Assembly (NCBI RefSeq): GCF_030406775.1
Contig: NZ_CP129119.1
Location: forward strand, 282,001 to 346,000
Reading direction: 5' to 3'
DNA length: 64,000 nucleotides
From: Sporosarcina trichiuri
GTDB lineage: Bacteria > Bacillota > Bacilli > Bacillales_A > Planococcaceae
Both the position numbers and the translations under genes were made by a program. Below, one piece after another: positions 18,894 through 26,070 of the stretch (within the stretch, counting starts at the first letter, position 1; every line of letters starts with the position of its first letter). The notes below the pieces were generated by a model. It was not told where the DNA came from. It searched no databases and saw nothing but the letters and a program-made list of their open reading frames with translations.

Positions 18894-18922
18894 TTGACAG
18901 GAAGACAGTTTCGGGGTACAAT
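18894..18922 (+). promoter_or_regulatory. sigma-A promoter of ltaS
   Basis: Perfect TTGACA, 17 nt, TACAAT. Start near 18929 leaves a leader of about 100 nt before ltaS. Confidence 0.8.
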
Positions 18923-19028
18923 TCATTGTCGGGGAAACCTCCGATAAATGCTCTGCGTCCATACAATGGACTGTTCCGAAATGAAACTGAACCGACAATT
19001 GAGACTATATAAAAGGCGGGTGGGAAAT

Positions 19029-20990
19029 TTGAAAGATCTGACCAGCGGAACGGACAACTTCTTGAATAAGTTCTTAGGCATATACGGGTTGGCGGTTGTG
19101 ATGCTTTGGCTGAAGACCTATCTCACGCAGGCCTCGCAATTCACGCTTGGCGTGGAAGGGCCGCTCCAGCATTTCCTTCTGCTCATCAACCCATTGGGGT
19201 CAGCCCTGTTATTCCTGAGCATCGCCTTCCTTTTCAGAGGGAAGAGACGCTACACAGTACTGACCGTCATTTACGCACTGATGTCGTTCCTGCTGTATGC
19301 GAACGTCGTGTATTACCGGTTCTTCAGTGACTTCATCACACTGCCGACAATCTACCAGACGCAGAACTTCGGCGATCTGGGCGGCAGTATCATGACGCTC
19401 ATGAAACCGACGGACCTCCTGTTCTTCGTTGACGTTCTCGTCATGTTCGCCCTGCTGTTCACACGCAGGGTCAAGAAAGAGACGGACCGGGTCGGCCGGC
19501 GGAAAGCTGTCGCAATCGTTGCGTTCGCCCTGGCAGTGTCCCTCGTCAACCTGGGACTCGCGGAAGCGAACCGTCCGCAGCTGCTGACACGCGGATTCGA
19601 CCGCAACTACATCGTGAAATACTTGGGTATGTACAATTACTCGATCTACGACACTGTCGAAACGGCGAAGGCCTCGTCGCAGCGTGCACTAGCGGACAGC
19701 AGTGACATCGCCGAAGTGATCAATTACACGCAGTCGAACTATGCGAGCCCGAATCCGGAGTATTTCGGCAAAGCGAAAGGCATGAACGTCATTTACCTGC
19801 ATCTGGAGTCCTTCCAGAACTTCCTCATCGACTATAAGATGAACGGAGAAGAAGTGACCCCATACTTGAATGCACTGGCGAAAGACAAGAATACCCTGTA
19901 CTTCGACAACTTCTTCCACCAGACCGGCCAAGGGAAGACATCCGACGCCGAATTCATGCTGGAGAACTCGCTGTTCGGCCTGCCGCAAGGTTCCGCGTTC
20001 ATCACAAAAGCGCAGAATACGTACCAGGCGGCGCCGAATCTGCTGAAGAGCCATGGCTATACGTCAGCGGTCTTCCACGGAAATAACGGCAGTTTCTGGA
20101 ACCGGAACGAAGTCTACAAACAGTTCGGCTACGACCATTTCTTCGATGCAAGCTACTATGACACCAGCAAGCCGGAAGATATGGCGGAATACGGCCTGCT
20201 CGATAAGCCGTTCTATGAGCAATCCGAGAAGTACCTTGAAAAATTGCCCGAACCGCTGTATGCGAAGTTCATCACCGTCGCCAACCACTTCCCGTATACG
20301 ATCCAGCCGGAGCTGACGACGATCGAGAAGGCGCAGACAGGCGATGTAAGTGTCGACGGCTACTTCCAGACAGCCCGTTACACCGACGAAGCCATCAAGC
20401 AGGCATTCGATCAGCTGAAGGAAATGGGCCTGTATGACAACTCGATGATCGTTCTGTACGGCGACCATTACGGTATCTCCGACAACCATAAGCGGGCGAT
20501 GGCCCAGGTGATGGGAAAAGAGATCACGCCATACGAAGGCGCCCAGCTGCAGCGTGTACCATTATTCATCCACGTGCCGGGCATGAAAGGCGGCATCGAC
20601 CATACGTACGGCGGTCAGACAGACCTGCTGCCGACACTGCTCCACTTGCTCGGCATCGAATCGAAGGATTATATCCAGTTCGGATCTGACCTGCTGTCTG
20701 ACGGGCATAAGGAATTGGTGCCGTTCCGGAATGGTGATTTCATCAGCCCGGCTATCGATTCCATCAATGAAAAACTGTATGACAACAAAACCGGCGAGCT
20801 GCTCGACGACAGTCAGCACGAAGCCGCAGAAGCGCTGAAAGAAGAAGCGTCCTACAGATTGCAGCTGTCCGACAAAGTCGTCAACGGCGATCTGCTGCGG
20901 TTCTACACACCGGAAGACTACACGCCGGCCGATCCGGCTGAGCTGGATTATAAGAAGGATGCAGAGAGCACAGCCAACGGAGTGCAGTAA
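19029..20990 (+). CDS. ltaS: lipoteichoic acid synthase
   Basis: Polyglycerolphosphate synthase that builds lipoteichoic acid outside the membrane from phosphatidylglycerol. From the TTG at 19029 it is about 653 residues: five hydrophobic helices in the first 185 residues, then an extracellular sulfatase-fold domain. The nucleophile Thr304 (GQGKTSDAEF) and metal ligand Glu260 (YLHLESFQN) match S. aureus Thr300/Glu255; YGDHYG supplies further ligands. A signal-peptidase-like Ala-Leu-Ala lies at 220-222, where LtaS is normally cut to release the domain. In-frame ATG 18981 and GTG 19020 are alternative starts without a better ribosome site. A terminator and then array C follow. Confidence 0.94.
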   Translation: MKDLTSGTDNFLNKFLGIYGLAVVMLWLKTYLTQASQFTLGVEGPLQHFLLLINPLGSALLFLSIAFLFRGKRRYTVLTVIYALMSFLLYANVVYYRFFSDFITLPTIYQTQNFGDLGGSIMTLMKPTDLLFFVDVLVMFALLFTRRVKKETDRVGRRKAVAIVAFALAVSLVNLGLAEANRPQLLTRGFDRNYIVKYLGMYNYSIYDTVETAKASSQRALADSSDIAEVINYTQSNYASPNPEYFGKAKGMNVIYLHLESFQNFLIDYKMNGEEVTPYLNALAKDKNTLYFDNFFHQTGQGKTSDAEFMLENSLFGLPQGSAFITKAQNTYQAAPNLLKSHGYTSAVFHGNNGSFWNRNEVYKQFGYDHFFDASYYDTSKPEDMAEYGLLDKPFYEQSEKYLEKLPEPLYAKFITVANHFPYTIQPELTTIEKAQTGDVSVDGYFQTARYTDEAIKQAFDQLKEMGLYDNSMIVLYGDHYGISDNHKRAMAQVMGKEITPYEGAQLQRVPLFIHVPGMKGGIDHTYGGQTDLLPTLLHLLGIESKDYIQFGSDLLSDGHKELVPFRNGDFISPAIDSINEKLYDNKTGELLDDSQHEAAEALKEEASYRLQLSDKVVNGDLLRFYTPEDYTPADPAELDYKKDAESTANGVQ

Positions 20991-21016
20991 CCGCAGGCTG
21001 CCCTGGCCTTTACAGA

Positions 21017-21045
21017 AACACCATCCATCGCGGATGGTGTTTTTG
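21017..21045 (+). terminator. intrinsic terminator after ltaS
   Basis: 10-bp stem AACACCATCC / GGATGGTGTT, 5-nt loop, then TTTTG. Nearly identical to the hairpin at 21594. Confidence 0.9.
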
Positions 21046-21098
21046 TGTTAGGGGAAAGCACGTGCGATAACTGACGGGTGCTTATTAAGTTGGGTCTT

Positions 21099-21230
21099 TG
21101 ATCATAAATCGAGGGAAGTGATCATAAAAATGGGGAAGTGATCATAAAACAGGAAAAATGATCATAAAACAGAGAAAGTGATCATAAATCTGGGAAAGTG
21201 ATCATAAAACCGAGGAAAGTGATCATAACT
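21099..21230. repeat. 20-nt-period intergenic array C (all GATCAT)
   Basis: Seven cores GTGATCATAAA with TCAT starts at 21102, 21122, 21142, 21162, 21182, 21202 and 21223. Unlike arrays A and B there is no GCTCAT alternation. The nt between cores vary but stay purine-rich before each core (GGGAAGTG, GGAAAAATG). Confidence 0.87.
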
Positions 21231-21346
21231 TCACAACTCCACCCGACGCCTGCCGATAATTCAGCATGGCTGCCGTACATCACCGCACACATGCGCTCAT
21301 AGAACTTCCACTATCGGGAACACTGCTCACGAGGAGGCGGATCGCT

Positions 21347-21532
21347 ATGCAGAACAGCAAGAAGTACACGGTGGCCGGCACTGACATCGAGGAAGTGAAA
21401 CGGCTGAACGCGAATTCCGGGCTGACGTACAACGAATTGAACGAACTCATCGCCAGGACAGGCGGCAAGGGGTCTGCCCGGTATTCGGACACGGACGCTT
21501 CCGCCGTCAGAAGGGCAATCCGCGGGGAATGA
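21347..21532 (+). CDS. small protein, possible gamma-type spore protein relative
   Basis: 61 residues, with ATG after GAGGAGGCGG (the open frame reaches back to 21266). Two related motifs are seen, AGTDIEEVKRLNANSG near the start and YSDTDASAVRRAIRG at the end. The (T/S)-x-T-D-x-x-x-V-(K/R)-x-x-N pattern resembles the repeat unit of gamma-type small acid-soluble spore proteins. That assignment is an inference from the motif only; the family is usually longer and Gln/Asn-richer. It stands alone between two almost identical terminator hairpins, next to array C. Confidence 0.6.
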   Translation: MQNSKKYTVAGTDIEEVKRLNANSGLTYNELNELIARTGGKGSARYSDTDASAVRRAIRGE

Positions 21533-21593
21533 GGGAATCCGGGCTTGCAGCATTTTGTTCCGGATCAAGCGGACCTCTTTGGCAAACGAACAG

Positions 21594-21620
21594 AACACCA
21601 TCCATGACGGATGGTGTTTT
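21594..21620 (+). terminator. intrinsic terminator after the 61-residue ORF
   Basis: 10-bp stem AACACCATCC / GGATGGTGTT with a 5-nt loop and TT; a near copy of the ltaS terminator. Confidence 0.8.
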
Positions 21621-21808
21621 ACGTTCTATCAGAAGGCAGCAAAGATGTGTACGTGCAAAAATAAACGCGACCGGCCAAGCCCGTCTCTGGTTATCGGGCA
21701 AAACCGAGATTGAATGGACGGGCTCCGCTGGCGCTCCGCCTTTTCTGTCGGAGATGAACATTGTCAGCATGCGAGTGTTCAATCTGCTGGTGTCTGTTCT
21801 TGCGCAAG

Positions 21809-21913
21809 ACCCGCCCGTTCCCACGCCGAACCCGCCCGTTCCCACGCCGAACCCGCCCGTTCTCAATAGGAACCCGCCCTTTCGAACCAGCAACCCGCCC
21901 ATTCCCGCCCTCC
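21809..21913. repeat. 21-nt-period GC-rich array D
   Basis: Five units starting with ACCCGCCC at 21809, 21830, 21851, 21872 and 21893, an exact 21-nt period. Units 1 and 2 are identical; units 3-5 keep the core ACCCGCCC(N)TTC but diverge in the last 9 nt. On the minus strand it carries repeated GGGCGGG runs able to form G-quadruplexes. It ends just before a strong terminator. Confidence 0.88.
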
Positions 21914-21914
21914 A

Positions 21915-21950
21915 ACGCAAAAAGACCAGCCGCGGCTGGTCTTTTTGCGT
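21915..21950. terminator. bidirectional palindromic terminator
   Basis: Near-perfect palindrome of about 36 nt centred on CCGCGG, with stem GCAAAAAGACCAGC / GCTGGTCTTTTTGC. It abuts the stop codon of the minus-strand gene at 21950. Confidence 0.9.
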
Positions 21951-22504
21951 TACATGCATGTGAACGTATCGATCCGATCCAAGTCGAAGCCGGTATATTC
22001 CCAGCGGCGCCACTGGCTGTTCCAGCGGTAGCCGGCGATCGATGTCCGGCCGACGAAGGTCGGATAGAACCAGAAACCGCGCCGGCGGGACGTCCAGATG
22101 TACGTGTAGCGGTACATACAGTTGCGGATGCCGCCAGGGTCGACCCGCATGAGCTGCTGATCCGGATAGGCGGGTGTCTGCGAAGGGGGTGCAGACTGCG
22201 GAGCGCCCTGCGACTGGCCGCCGCCTGGTCGGGATGGCTGATCCGGACGGCCCCCTGGATAGGACGGTGTGCCCGGCCATCCCCCCGGATAAGACGGATG
22301 GCCCGGCTGCTGTCCCGGCCATCCGCCCCACGGCCAATTCTGCTGACTGCCGTGCCAGCCCGGCTGCTGCCAGTCGCCCCACTCCGGCTGGTTCCATTGG
22401 TTCCTCGCTGTCATCGAATCCATCTGCCAATCAACCTGCTGTGGGACATAGCCTTCCGGCAGCTGCGGAAACCACTGCCCGTCACCGCTGTTCATCTGAT
22501 TCAT
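21950..22504 (-). CDS. Pro/Gly/Trp-rich protein with conserved aromatic C-terminal domain
   Basis: 184 residues starting at the ATG at 22504, preceded by GAGAGGAG. The first 120 residues are low-complexity, rich in Gly, Pro, Gln and Trp (SYPGGWPG-, QQPGHPSY-type repeats). The last 60 form a conserved-looking aromatic module: GGIRNCMYRYTYIW, FWFYPTFVGRTSIAGYRW and a final TFTC. From memory this module occurs in Bacillus proteins of unknown function, sometimes annotated 'transporter' without support. There is no signal peptide or membrane helix. A surface or spore-coat role is possible but not shown. The two Cys (CMYRY and near the end) could form a disulfide. Confidence 0.7.
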   Translation of the reverse strand: MNQMNSGDGQWFPQLPEGYVPQQVDWQMDSMTARNQWNQPEWGDWQQPGWHGSQQNWPWGGWPGQQPGHPSYPGGWPGTPSYPGGRPDQPSRPGGGQSQGAPQSAPPSQTPAYPDQQLMRVDPGGIRNCMYRYTYIWTSRRRGFWFYPTFVGRTSIAGYRWNSQWRRWEYTGFDLDRIDTFTCM

Positions 22505-22655
22505 CCAAAAACTCCTCTCACTCATTCGCTCTTCGCTCTATCCTATGCAGCCCACACATCGCCGTCTGGACATCCGCCCGGCTAAACCTTTCTGCCACCA
22601 GCAGTGCAAACATGATATGATGAAAACAGCATCTAACAACCAAGGAGAGTGCCTC

Positions 22656-23591
22656 ATGACAGACATGCGCCCGCACATCCTGGTCGTTGACGGAATGGCT
22701 CTGCTGTTCCGTTCGTTCTTTGCGACCGCTGTGCACAATCGATACCAATACAACGAGCAGGGGATTCCGACGAACGGCGTCCAGGGATTCGTCCGGCATA
22801 CACTGACCGCCGTCTCCGTCTTCCGGCCGACACATCTGGCGGTCTGCTGGGATATGGGAGCTGTCACGTTCCGGAACGAGCTCTATGATGGCTATAAAGC
22901 GAACCGGCCCGCACCGGCCCCGGAGCTGGTGCCCCAGTTCGATCTCGCCCGCCAGGTGTCCGAGGACATGGGCTGGGCAAATTTCGGCATCGCCGGCATG
23001 GAAGCGGATGACCTGATCGGATCGCTTGTGAAAAGATGGAAAGCCGAGGCACAGCTGACCGTCGTATCCGGAGACAAGGATCTGCTCCAGCTGCTGGCGC
23101 CTGATGTCCGGATCGCCCTGACGAAGAAAGGCCATTCCATCTATGATGTCTATACGGAAAACCGTTTTGTCGAGGAGTATGGGATGACGCCGCAGCAGTT
23201 CATCGACTACAAAGCGTTCATCGGCGATCCGAGCGACGGTTATCCGGGCGTCAAAGGGATCGGGCCGAAAACCGCCTTGAAACTGATTCAGACCTACGGT
23301 ACAGCAGAGAACGTGGCCCGGTCTCTGGACAAGCTGACCAAATCAGAACGGACCAAGATCGAGCAGAACCTGGACATGCTGCGTATCTCCAGGGAACTGG
23401 CGGAAATCCATTGTGAAGCGGACGTCGGAGGAACACTGGAGGACCTCATGATTCCGTCTTATGACAGCATGGTCATCAGCAGGCTGTCCGGCAACGGCCT
23501 GCGCGGTGTTGTCAATCAGCTGGTGTTATCCGAGCCGGTATTACAGTCAGGAGGGGATCGGAATGAGGAATTTATTGATCCGTTTGAGTGA
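22656..23591 (+). CDS. ypcP: 5'-3' exonuclease (PolA N-terminal-like)
   Basis: Stand-alone 5'-nuclease/flap-endonuclease-type protein, 311 residues, similar in size to B. subtilis YpcP. Acidic metal-binding motifs are present in order: VVDGMALLFRSF at the N-terminus, GMEADDLIGSL, SGDKDLLQL, and the helix-hairpin-helix region GDPSDGYPGVKGIGPKTA. It probably removes RNA primers or flaps beside PolA. The frame is open from 22545, but ATG 22656 with CAAGGAGAG is the start. Its end overlaps the STAS-domain gene by 29 nt, so the two are likely co-translated. Confidence 0.92.
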   Translation: MTDMRPHILVVDGMALLFRSFFATAVHNRYQYNEQGIPTNGVQGFVRHTLTAVSVFRPTHLAVCWDMGAVTFRNELYDGYKANRPAPAPELVPQFDLARQVSEDMGWANFGIAGMEADDLIGSLVKRWKAEAQLTVVSGDKDLLQLLAPDVRIALTKKGHSIYDVYTENRFVEEYGMTPQQFIDYKAFIGDPSDGYPGVKGIGPKTALKLIQTYGTAENVARSLDKLTKSERTKIEQNLDMLRISRELAEIHCEADVGGTLEDLMIPSYDSMVISRLSGNGLRGVVNQLVLSEPVLQSGGDRNEEFIDPFE

Positions 23592-24378
23592 GAAAGTGAT
23601 CGGAAACGCTGAACAGCTGGCGGGTCTGATCACCCGTACCCAGAACGAGCGGTACCCGATCATGCGGAAACTGGAAGGCGAGCTCTATCCGGCCCGTGTG
23701 GAATTGGTGAAACTATATGCGAGTGCGATGATGATGGATGAAGAAGAGCGGAGTGAACGGCTGAAACGCTGGGGTGAGGAAGTCGGCACGGCATTCGCAA
23801 AGAAGGAGATCATCTCACTGGATATGATGCTCCGTGAAGTTCCTGAGTACCGCGAGTATATTGGAACCGTTATGAAACATGAAGGACTGAACCAGGGGAT
23901 CAGTGCGGAAGAGATGTATGACCTGACAACCGACTTCGACAGGATCGTCAATGACATCGTCTATTACTTCAGCCTCCCGTTCGTGCAGTATGAAAAAGAG
24001 ATGCTGCTGAAATCACAGGAAGCGGTCGAGGCATTGTCTGTACCTATTTCTTCGATAAGTGATACGACTGCCATCCTGCCGCTGATCGGTGTCCTCGATT
24101 TCAACAGGAGCACCGTGCTGCAGGAAAGGGTGCTGATGGAAGCTGTCCGGATGAGACTGGAATATCTCATTATCGACCTGTCGGGCCTCCAGACGACGGA
24201 TACCTATGTTGCGCAGCAGCTGTTCACGCTGTTCGATTCTCTGACACTTGTAGGGACAACGCCCGTCGTGAGCGGCATCACACCGGTCATTGCCCAGACA
24301 CTGGTCGGATTGGGCCTCGATTTCGGAGCGATCCGCAGTTTCGGGAATCTGAAAACGGCAATCGAGCACGTGTCCTGA
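23563..24378 (+). CDS. RsbR-type STAS-domain protein
   Basis: 271-residue RsbR paralogue: a non-haem, all-helical N-terminal sensor half (about 1-150) and a C-terminal STAS domain (about 165-265). RsbR proteins build the stressosome that holds and releases the RsbT kinase. The second phospho-acceptor region (DLSGLQTTDTYVAQQL, Thr in TDT) matches RsbR Thr205; the Thr171-equivalent site reads GVLDFNRS and lacks the Thr. ATG 23563 follows CAGGAGGGG and lies inside the 3' end of the exonuclease gene. No rsbS/rsbT/sigB is in the window. Confidence 0.87.
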   Translation: MRNLLIRLSEKVIGNAEQLAGLITRTQNERYPIMRKLEGELYPARVELVKLYASAMMMDEEERSERLKRWGEEVGTAFAKKEIISLDMMLREVPEYREYIGTVMKHEGLNQGISAEEMYDLTTDFDRIVNDIVYYFSLPFVQYEKEMLLKSQEAVEALSVPISSISDTTAILPLIGVLDFNRSTVLQERVLMEAVRMRLEYLIIDLSGLQTTDTYVAQQLFTLFDSLTLVGTTPVVSGITPVIAQTLVGLGLDFGAIRSFGNLKTAIEHVS

Positions 24379-24391
24379 ATTTTGCATATAA

Positions 24392-24437
24392 AAAACCGGA
24401 TCTCCCTGGAAATAATCCAGGCAGGTCCGGTTTTCCA
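24392..24437. terminator. bidirectional terminator between convergent genes
   Basis: Outer stem AAAACCGGA / TCCGGTTTT and inner stem CCTGG / CCAGG. T-rich on both strands, serving the RsbR-type gene and the convergent C39-like gene. Confidence 0.85.
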
Positions 24438-24446
24438 TTCTGCGGT

Positions 24447-24962
24447 CTATAGGCGACGCGGAACAATGCGCACAAACGTCAGTACCGGCGCATTCTCCTT
24501 ATAGGAAATATACCGCAGGCGGCTCGGTGAAGAGGGGGAGCCATTATCATGGACGGCCAGCTGGATATCCCCAGCGTCTCTTTCGTAACCGATGACCGGC
24601 ACCCAGTGGTAGTCGAATGCTGCAGACTGCCGCCACTTCCGGGACAGCCATTTATCGAACTTTGCTGCAACAGGCCGCCCTTCATCGATTTCGGAGAGGG
24701 CTTCTTCAACGGTGCATTTTTCGACCGTCCAGCCTGCGCCGAGAAGTTTCCGCAGACGGCGGACGAAGCGTCCTGTGAACAGACCGATCCGTGTTGTTCC
24801 GAGAAGCCGGTACAGCTTATCCACAGGCACATCCCCGAGCGGGTGGCGTGCGTAGCGCAGCAGCAGGGAAACGGTCACGGGCCCGCATGCGGATGAGCGG
24901 ATTTTTTGACCGATATCGCTGTCATACTGGGATTTCCCCGTGAATTCTTTTAACAGCGGCAT
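24447..24962 (-). CDS. C39-like cysteine peptidase-fold protein
   Basis: 171 residues. The motif SSACGPVTVSLLLRYA (Cys26) and the later DYHWVPVIGYE (His119) with VHDNG match the papain-like peptidase_C39_2 layout: Cys in a helix start, His, then Asp/Asn. No signal peptide or transporter domain, so it is not a bacteriocin exporter. It might be a cytosolic peptidase or an inactive relative. It follows the STAS gene by 14 nt with TAGGAGG, so the two are one operon. Confidence 0.75.
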   Translation of the reverse strand: MPLLKEFTGKSQYDSDIGQKIRSSACGPVTVSLLLRYARHPLGDVPVDKLYRLLGTTRIGLFTGRFVRRLRKLLGAGWTVEKCTVEEALSEIDEGRPVAAKFDKWLSRKWRQSAAFDYHWVPVIGYERDAGDIQLAVHDNGSPSSPSRLRYISYKENAPVLTFVRIVPRRL

Positions 24963-24976
24963 TGCGGTACCTCCTA

Positions 24977-25435
24977 TCAGTTCCTGGCGAACGACAGTCC
25001 ATTCTCTTTCATGAGGACTTGGAGAGCGGCTTTGAAGTTTGCATAGGACTCGATCTGTTCGGCAACTCCGGCGTTCGTCAATTCGCGGACGAAAGGAGGT
25101 GTGAACCCGACCATGAGAGGACGGACCCCCATCATCTGCAGTTCGGCCTGCATGAGACGGAGTTCCGCTGTCATGACTTCCGGGCCATCTTCTTCGTCCA
25201 GCCGGAGACCGGAAAAGTCGAAGACGGCATATTCGATATCCCTGTGGTCGCCTGTATATGCGAGGACAGTGGACCGGATACGTTCGAAGCGGCTTTGGTC
25301 TGTATGTCCCGTGATGGGGAGAAGAATTGTATTTTCGACGATCGAAGGAATGATCGGAACGGACGTCTCACTGATGATCTCTTCATATTTGGCAATCTTC
25401 TCTTTCAACTGCCGGATCTCTTCTGTTGGATTCAT
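24977..25435 (-). CDS. STAS-domain protein with coiled-coil N-terminus
   Basis: 152 residues: a short N-terminal helix (TEEIRQLKEKIAKYEEII, probably coiled coil) followed by a STAS domain related to the RsbR-type protein encoded 600 bp away (compare GVRPLMVGFTPPFVRELTNAGV with its GTTPVVSGITPVIAQTLVGLGL). The expected phospho-acceptor position is replaced (FSGLRLDEEDG instead of a T-x-D-T), so switching by RsbT-like phosphorylation is unlikely. First gene of a two-gene operon with the C39-like gene. Start ATG after AGAGGTG; a TATAAT lies upstream at the right distance but with no clear -35. Confidence 0.8.
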   Translation of the reverse strand: MNPTEEIRQLKEKIAKYEEIISETSVPIIPSIVENTILLPITGHTDQSRFERIRSTVLAYTGDHRDIEYAVFDFSGLRLDEEDGPEVMTAELRLMQAELQMMGVRPLMVGFTPPFVRELTNAGVAEQIESYANFKAALQVLMKENGLSFARN

Positions 25436-25498
25436 GGTACACCTCTGTGTAGTTTCTATGGTTCTCCCCTATTATACAGGAACTTGGAAAAATGGCAC

Positions 25499-25527
25499 GA
25501 AAAAACCGGATGCCGAAACATCCGGTT
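25499..25527 (-). terminator. terminator of the thioredoxin gene
   Basis: Stem AACCGGATG / CATCCGGTT with a CCGAAA loop, followed on the minus strand by TTTTTT. Confidence 0.8.
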
Positions 25528-25537
25528 GCGCGTGCTG

Positions 25538-25858
25538 TCAGATGGAGATCCCTTCAAGGAACCCGGTCACCTGATCCGGGGACTTCGCGTTGGCACTGTG
25601 CAAGTGCGCCTTCTTTTCGCCATTTTCGAACACAAGAAGACTCGGAATGCCCATGACATCGTATTTCTCGGCGATTTCAGGGAGAACGTCGCGGTCGACG
25701 TCATACCAGTCATACTCGTCGTATTTCTCTTCGATCGGTCCGATGAACATGTCCATCACGCGGCAGTCCGGGCACCAGCCGGCCTGGAACTTGACGATGG
25801 AGCGGGACTTATCCGAAATGATGTCGTAAAATTGTTCTGAAGTTTTGATTGATTCCAT
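25538..25858 (-). CDS. thioredoxin-family protein
   Basis: 106-residue single thioredoxin domain with active site WCPDC (Cys29-Cys32) and the cis-Pro loop GIPSLLVFENG. WCPDC rather than WCGPC suggests a specialised reductase or substrate. No signal peptide, hence cytoplasmic. The frame is open to 26026, but the ATG at 25858 with AAGGTAGGGA is the credible start. It is divergent from the fad operon. Confidence 0.92.
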   Translation of the reverse strand: MESIKTSEQFYDIISDKSRSIVKFQAGWCPDCRVMDMFIGPIEEKYDEYDWYDVDRDVLPEIAEKYDVMGIPSLLVFENGEKKAHLHSANAKSPDQVTGFLEGISI

Positions 25859-25960
25859 ATTGCAATCCCTACCTTTCATACCCCCAGTGTACAATGAAAA
25901 CCGGTAAGTGGGAACGAACTTGCCTTCCCCATAGTGATGGAAGTTTTTCAGATTTAAATA

Positions 25961-25989
25961 TTGCGAAAACGCTGGAAATGAGCTAGACT
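25961..25989 (+). promoter_or_regulatory. sigma-A promoter of the fad operon
   Basis: TTGCGA, 17 nt, TAGACT, 82 nt before the fadN start and just upstream of the FadR box. Confidence 0.7.
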
Positions 25990-26030
25990 TGTATTCATAG
26001 AAGGGGTTTCTATTTTTTTTACGCATAAAA

Positions 26031-26048
26031 TGAATGAGTATTCATTCA
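26031..26048. promoter_or_regulatory. FadR operator
   Basis: TGAATGAGTATTCATTCA fits the Bacillus FadR (YsiA) consensus TGAATGANTANTCATTCA at every fixed position. Located between promoter and fadN, it implies repression relieved by long-chain acyl-CoA. Confidence 0.9.
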
Positions 26049-26070
26049 AACGTTAAGGGAGGACATTCAA

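Larger units (their letters stand above)
20991..21346. other. intergenic region after ltaS with terminator and array C
   Basis: About 355 nt: the ltaS terminator (21017-21045), repeat array C (21099-21230) and a spacer with the ribosome-binding site of the next gene. No other ORF is convincing. Confidence 0.6.
21533..21949. other. intergenic region with array D
   Basis: About 415 nt between convergent genes, holding the terminator at 21594, roughly 180 nt with no recognised feature, array D at 21809-21913 and the palindromic terminator at 21915. The long plus-strand frame through it (PVPTPN repeats) has no ribosome site and is rejected as coding. Confidence 0.55.

Noticed and set aside
21529-21963. 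Plus-strand ORF with PVPTPN-type repeats through array D
   Set aside because: No ribosome-binding site, it crosses two terminators, and only the 21-nt period (a multiple of 3) makes it look like a repeat protein. Units change by non-codon-like substitutions.
21507-22430. 307-residue minus-strand ORF overlapping the Pro/Gly/Trp-rich gene
   Set aside because: Runs through array D and terminators; the alternative frame at 21950-22504 has a good ribosome site and a conserved aromatic C-terminus.
24962-25840. 292-residue plus-strand ORF across the STAS and thioredoxin genes
   Set aside because: Spans two minus-strand genes and their intergenic terminator; its sequence is the reverse complement of conserved domains.
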